Origin: Rhodovulum sulfidophilum DSM 1374
Lineage (GTDB): Bacteria > Pseudomonadota > Alphaproteobacteria > Rhodobacterales > Rhodobacteraceae
Reading direction: 5' to 3'
Assembly: GCF_001633165.1 (NCBI RefSeq)
Contig: NZ_CP015418.1
Span: 2,542,001 to 2,606,000, forward strand
DNA: 64,000 bases
The notes under the pieces were generated by a model. The model saw nothing but the letters and a program-made list of their open reading frames with translations, ran no database searches and was not told the origin of the DNA. Of the stretch, positions 60,294 to 64,000 are shown piece by piece; the stretch's first letter is position 1, and every line of letters begins with the position of its first letter. A program made the position numbers and the translations under genes.

Positions 60294-61040
60294 TCACCGC
60301 ACCGCCTCGATAGGTCCTTCGGCACGACCATGGATGAACTGGTCGAGATAGGGATCGCCGGACTGGTCCATGTCGCTGACCGGCCCGGTCCACTGGATCA
60401 CGCCGCCATGCAGCATCGCCACATTGTCGGCAATGGCCCGGACCGAGGTCATGTCATGGGTGATGGTCATGGCGGTCGCGCCCATCTCGACCACGATCTC
60501 GCGGATCAGCTCGTTGATGACACCCGCCATGATCGGGTCGAGCCCGGTCGTGGGTTCGTCGAAGAAGATGATCTCGGGATCGGCGGCAATGGCACGGGCC
60601 AGGCCCACGCGCTTTTGCATGCCGCCCGACAGCTCGGCCGGGAACAGATCGGCGACATCGGGTTTCAGCCCGACCCGGCGCAGCTTCTCGATGGCGATCT
60701 CGCGGGCCTCGGCCTTGGGCCGCTTGCCGGTGCCGCGCAGCAGCCGGAAGGCCACGTTCTGCCAGACCGGCAGCGAGTCGAACAGCGCGCCGCCCTGGAA
60801 CAGCATCCCGAACCGCGCCAGAAACGCATCGCGTTCGGCCTTCGAGGCGTCCTCTCCCTCGATCAGGATCTGCCCCGCATCGGGCCGTACGAGCCCGAGG
60901 ATGCATTTCAGCAGCACCGACTTGCCGGTGCCCGAGCCGCCGATGATGACCATGCTCGCGCCTTTCGGCACGGTCAGGTTGACGCCGCGCAGGACGCGGT
61001 TGCGTCCGAAGGCCTTTTCTATGTGACGAAGCTCGATCAT
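60294..61040 (-). CDS. mlaF: ABC transporter ATP-binding protein, MlaF type
   Basis: 248 residues. Walker A VIIGGSGTGKSVLLKCILGL, signature LSGGMQKRVGLARAIAADP, Walker B EIIFFDEPTTGLDPIMAGVI, and the switch His in TITHDM. The GMQKRVGLARA signature is typical of MlaF/Ttg2A. It powers phospholipid transport with MlaE. It overlaps mlaE by 4 bp. Confidence 0.94.
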   Translation of the reverse strand: MIELRHIEKAFGRNRVLRGVNLTVPKGASMVIIGGSGTGKSVLLKCILGLVRPDAGQILIEGEDASKAERDAFLARFGMLFQGGALFDSLPVWQNVAFRLLRGTGKRPKAEAREIAIEKLRRVGLKPDVADLFPAELSGGMQKRVGLARAIAADPEIIFFDEPTTGLDPIMAGVINELIREIVVEMGATAMTITHDMTSVRAIADNVAMLHGGVIQWTGPVSDMDQSGDPYLDQFIHGRAEGPIEAVR

Positions 61041-61819
61041 GCGGCAAAGAACAATGTGGTGAGAAGATAGTTCGAGGCGAGGATCAGGATCGAGGCGGCC
61101 ACCACGGCGGATTTCGTCGCCGCGCCCACGCCCTGTGCGCCGCGGCCCGAATTCATGCCGAAATAGCAGCCCACAAGCGCGATCAGGAAGCCGAAGACCG
61201 CGCCCTTGATCAGCCCCGAGGTCACGTCCCACAGCACGAGGTAATCGGCGGTGTTCTTGAGATAGGCGGCGGCATTCAGCCCGAGGCTCTGCGTCCCGAC
61301 CAGGTAACCGCCGAGGATGCCAATGGAATCGCCCACCGCCACCAGCACCGGCACGGTCAGCGTCGCGGCCACCACCCTGGGCACGGTCAGATAGCGCATC
61401 GGGTCGGTCGACAGCGTGGCCAGCGCGTCGATCTGTTCGGTCACCTTCATCGTGCCGATCTCGGCCGCGATCGAGGAGGCGACCCGCGCCGCCACCATCA
61501 GCCCGCCGAGAACCGGGCCCAGCTCGCGCACCATGCCGATGGCCACGATCGAGGGCACGACCTGCCCGGCATTGAACCGCGAGCCGCCCTCGTAGATCTG
61601 CAGCGCCAGCGCCGCCCCGGTGAAGACGGCGGTCAGCCCGACCACGGGCAGGCTGTTATAGCCGATCACCCAGATCGCATGGCCGAGCTCGCGCAGGTAG
61701 AAGGGCGGCCGGACCATGGCATAGAGCGTGGCCAGGGCATAGAGCGCGATACGGCCGATGGCCGCGAGCGCCCCCAATACGGTACGTCCCAGCGCGCCGA
61801 GCGGCGCCAGCAGGATCAT
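61037..61819 (-). CDS. mlaE: MlaE-family ABC transporter permease
   Basis: 260 residues from the ATG at 61819. About five spans; RELGPVLGGLMVAARVASSI and AAEIGTMKVTEQIDAL form the coupling region of MlaE, and FGFLIALVGCYFGMNSGRGA is the C-terminal family mark. It makes the inner-membrane lipid path. It overlaps alr (61816–61819) and mlaF by 4 bp each. Confidence 0.94.
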   Translation of the reverse strand: MILLAPLGALGRTVLGALAAIGRIALYALATLYAMVRPPFYLRELGHAIWVIGYNSLPVVGLTAVFTGAALALQIYEGGSRFNAGQVVPSIVAIGMVRELGPVLGGLMVAARVASSIAAEIGTMKVTEQIDALATLSTDPMRYLTVPRVVAATLTVPVLVAVGDSIGILGGYLVGTQSLGLNAAAYLKNTADYLVLWDVTSGLIKGAVFGFLIALVGCYFGMNSGRGAQGVGAATKSAVVAASILILASNYLLTTLFFAA

Positions 61820-62868
61820 GCTCCTGCTCCGCCCAGGAAGCGGCGGGCATAGCGGCGGCCGAGCGCGGTCATGATCTCGTAGCCGATGGTCCCGGCGCTG
61901 TCGGCGACCGCGTCCACCCCCTGTTCGGGGCAAAGCAGGTCGAGCGCGGGCGGGATGCGGCCCAGATCGGTGATGTCGGCGGTGACGAGGTCCATCGAGA
62001 CCCGCCCGACGATCGGGCAGGGCGTGCCCTCGAACCAGAGCTTGCTGCGGTTGGACAGCGTCCGGTGCAGGCCGTCGGCATAGCCTGCGGCGACGGTTGC
62101 GACGACGCGGCGCTCGCCCGCTGTGTGGGTATAGCCGTAACCGATGCTCTCGCCCGGTTCGACCTCGCGGGTCTGGATCACCGGGAAGGAGAGACCGACG
62201 ACCGGCTCGGCCTCGGCGAAGGGCATCCCGCCATAGACGCCCATGCCGGGGCGGGTGACGTCGAAATGATAGTCCGGCCCCAGAAGCACCCCGCCGGTGG
62301 CGGAAAGCGAGCGCGGCACGTCGCAGCCTTCGGTCATCTCGCGGAAGGCGGTCAGCTGCTGCAGGTTCGCCGGGTGGTCGGGTTCATCTGCGCAGGCGAG
62401 GTGGCTCATGATCAGGACCGGCTTTGCGGCCAGCACGATGTCGCGCACCGCCGCCCATTCGGCCGGTTCGAGGCCCAGCCGGTTCATCCCCGAATCGAGC
62501 TGGATGCCGAAGGGACGACCGGGCAGGCCTTCCATGTGGCGGGTGAGCTGCTCGACCGAGTTCAGCATCGGCACCAGATCGAGATCGCCGATCATGTCGG
62601 TATCGCCCGGCATATGGCCCGAGAACACGCAGATCTGCGGCCCCGGTCCCAGCGCGTTGCGGATCTGGGCGCCTTCCTCGGCAACGGCGACGAAGAAGCG
62701 CCGGGCGCCGGCCTGGGCCAGCGCGCGGGCGACGCGGTCGCCGCCCAGCCCGTAGCCGTCGGCCTTGACGACCGCCCCCGTTTCCACGCCCGCGCCGCTT
62801 GCGCGGTCGAGCGCCTTCCAGTTCCGCGCAAGCGCGTCGAGATCGATCGTGAGTGTTCCGGTAGCCAT
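61816..62868 (-). CDS. alr: Alanine racemase
   Basis: 350 residues from the ATG at 62868. PLP Lys in AVVKADGYGLGGDRVARAL; the second catalytic Tyr in GESIGYGYTHTAGERRV; VGRVSMDLVTADITDL late. It makes D-alanine for peptidoglycan. The gene leads the alr–mlaE–mlaF–pqiA transcription unit and follows dnaB. Confidence 0.94.
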   Translation of the reverse strand: MATGTLTIDLDALARNWKALDRASGAGVETGAVVKADGYGLGGDRVARALAQAGARRFFVAVAEEGAQIRNALGPGPQICVFSGHMPGDTDMIGDLDLVPMLNSVEQLTRHMEGLPGRPFGIQLDSGMNRLGLEPAEWAAVRDIVLAAKPVLIMSHLACADEPDHPANLQQLTAFREMTEGCDVPRSLSATGGVLLGPDYHFDVTRPGMGVYGGMPFAEAEPVVGLSFPVIQTREVEPGESIGYGYTHTAGERRVVATVAAGYADGLHRTLSNRSKLWFEGTPCPIVGRVSMDLVTADITDLGRIPPALDLLCPEQGVDAVADSAGTIGYEIMTALGRRYARRFLGGAGA

Positions 62869-62945
62869 GGCCGCTGTTGTGCCACGCGCGCGGGCCGCGT
62901 CAAGAGCGGAATGCCCCGGGGGTGGGGCCGCGACCCAAGGTCCGA

Positions 62946-64000
62946 TCAAAACCCCTCGACCGCCTGTCCCTGCTGCCAGGGCTGGACGAGGTTGCCGAAG
63001 CGGGTGAAGCGGCCCTCGAAGCTGAGCTCGACCGAGCCGATGGGCCCGTGCCGCTGCTTGCCGATGATGACCTCGGCCTTGCCGTGCAGGCTTTCCATCG
63101 CCTCCTGCCAGCGTGCCATGCCTTCGAGGTCGTGATCGCTGGGTTTCTCCCGCTCCTTGTAGTATTCCTCGCGGAACACGAACATCACGACATCGGCATC
63201 CTGCTCGATCGAGCCCGATTCCCGGAGGTCCGACAGTTGCGGCCGCTTGTCGTCGCGGCTTTCGACCTGCCGCGACAGCTGCGACAGCGCGACGACCGGA
63301 ATGTCCAGCTCCTTGGCGATGGCCTTCAGGCCCTGGGTGATCTCGGAGACCTCGTTCACCCGGCTGTCCTTGGCGGTGGCGGGGCGGACCAGCTGAAGGT
63401 AGTCGACGAACAGCGCGTCGAGCCCGTGGGTCCGCTTCAGCCGCCGGGCGCGCGCGGCCAGCTGGCTGATCGGCAGGGCGGGGGTGTCGTCGATGTAGAG
63501 CGGGCAGGCCTCGAGCTCCTTCGCGGCATTCACGAAGCGGCGGAACTCGGCCTCTGTCATGTCGCCGCGGCGGATCTGTTCGCTGGGCACTTCCGAGGCT
63601 TCGGACAGCACCCGGGCGGCCAGCTGCTCGGCGCTCATCTCGAGGCTGTAGAAGCCCACCACGCCGCCATTCACCGCGCCGACCGATCCGTCGGGCATGG
63701 CGCCGCGCTTGTAGGCACGGGCGATGTTGAAGGCGATGTTGGTCGCGAGCGAGGTCTTGCCCATCGAGGGCCGCCCGGCGAGGATCAGAAGGTCCGAGCG
63801 GTGCAGCCCGCCCAGCTTCTTGTCGAGATCGGTCAGCCCGGTCGAGACCCCCGCGAGCCCGCCATCCCGCTGATAGGCGGCATTGGCGACCTTCACCGCG
63901 TCGGTGACGGCGCGCAGGAAGGACTGGAAGCCGGTTTCCGACTGGCCCTTCTCGGCCAGCTTGTAGAGCCCCTGTTCGGCCTCGACGATCTGGGTGGCGG
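62946..64000 (-). CDS. dnaB: Replicative DNA helicase DnaB (5' part off window)
   Basis: The C-terminal RecA-like domain, about 350 codons, running past the right edge. ILAGRPSMGKTSLATNIAFN is Walker A, DALFVDYLQLVRP Walker B, and IPVVALSQLSRQVESR the arginine-finger region; ELSFEGRFTRFGNL ends the conserved part. It unwinds DNA at the replication fork as a hexamer. The N-terminal primase-binding domain lies beyond 64000. Confidence 0.96.
   Translation of the reverse strand, partial: ATQIVEAEQGLYKLAEKGQSETGFQSFLRAVTDAVKVANAAYQRDGGLAGVSTGLTDLDKKLGGLHRSDLLILAGRPSMGKTSLATNIAFNIARAYKRGAMPDGSVGAVNGGVVGFYSLEMSAEQLAARVLSEASEVPSEQIRRGDMTEAEFRRFVNAAKELEACPLYIDDTPALPISQLAARARRLKRTHGLDALFVDYLQLVRPATAKDSRVNEVSEITQGLKAIAKELDIPVVALSQLSRQVESRDDKRPQLSDLRESGSIEQDADVVMFVFREEYYKEREKPSDHDLEGMARWQEAMESLHGKAEVIIGKQRHGPIGSVELSFEGRFTRFGNLVQPWQQGQAVEGF

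Overview
The window looks like a chromosomal segment of a Rhodobacteraceae-type alphaproteobacterium (Rhodobacter/Rhodovulum/Paracoccus relatives). The basis is the very high GC, the family-typical gene neighbourhoods (amidase–PBP1A–prfB; a four-subunit sarcosine oxidase; dnaB–alr–mlaE–mlaF–pqiA), an alphaproteobacterial LexA box (GTTC-N7-GTTC) before uvrA, and alphaproteobacterial sequence habits such as SPY instead of SPF in release factor 2. The assignment is inferred from content; no marker gene was compared.

Layout. 1–5231: an IclR regulator coupled to a hydantoinase-A/oxoprolinase gene that runs off the left edge, a lysine-2,3-aminomutase-like radical SAM gene, and an FAD oxidoreductase that lacks the usual C-terminal iron-sulfur domain. 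5574–13211: an accessory zone of broken mobile DNA. It holds a frameshifted IS5-type transposase, a CAU-anticodon tRNA, a small Cys-containing ORF, an internal piece of a UvrA-like ATPase welded to phage gene fragments, a miniature IS-ended element inside a phage lysozyme start, an intact ABC-F ATPase bracketed by inverted IS ends, an IS1182-type relic, an IS5/IS903-type terminus, and a frameshifted tyrosine integrase lying directly against dusA. 13212–22168: dusA, a TSUP exporter, cell-wall genes (amidase, lytic transglycosylase, PBP1A), prfB, and on the other strand ccmI–ruvX–DUF1289.

24089–29717: soxB, a small single-span membrane protein, soxD, soxA and soxG, i.e. sarcosine oxidase for the last oxidative demethylation step of glycine betaine or choline breakdown. 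29787–33778: Fe-type superoxide dismutase, a GNAT acetyltransferase, an M23 peptidase–bactofilin pair (cell shape and wall), and a 1-Cys-looking Bcp peroxiredoxin. 33936–45299: a large AsmA/YhdP-like protein overlapping queA, an MFS transporter, a DUF924 protein, dihydrolipoyl dehydrogenase, a rhodanese and SOS-controlled uvrA.

45376–49423 (minus strand): a valine-catabolic operon (isobutyryl-CoA dehydrogenase, 3-hydroxyisobutyryl-CoA hydrolase, mmsB) whose last ATGA overlap leads straight into a Crp/Fnr regulator and then a DUF2892 membrane protein. 49467–50481 is a gene-poor stretch with a 168-bp inverted-repeat element. 50482–59782: a YbdK-type carboxylate-amine ligase, a YbaK-type deacylase, glnE with a small overlapping gene, and metH. 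59816–64000 (minus): pqiA, mlaF, mlaE, alr and the 3' part of dnaB, the first four tightly packed and the mlaE/mlaF/alr joints overlapping by 4 bp.

No CRISPR array, rRNA or complete defence system was seen. The most unusual material is the 5.5–13.2 kb mosaic with its dusA junction, the ABC-F cassette with IS ends and a possible leader peptide, the small membrane protein inside the sarcosine oxidase cluster, the Crp gene coupled to valine breakdown, and the 168-bp inverted-repeat element at 49.8 kb.
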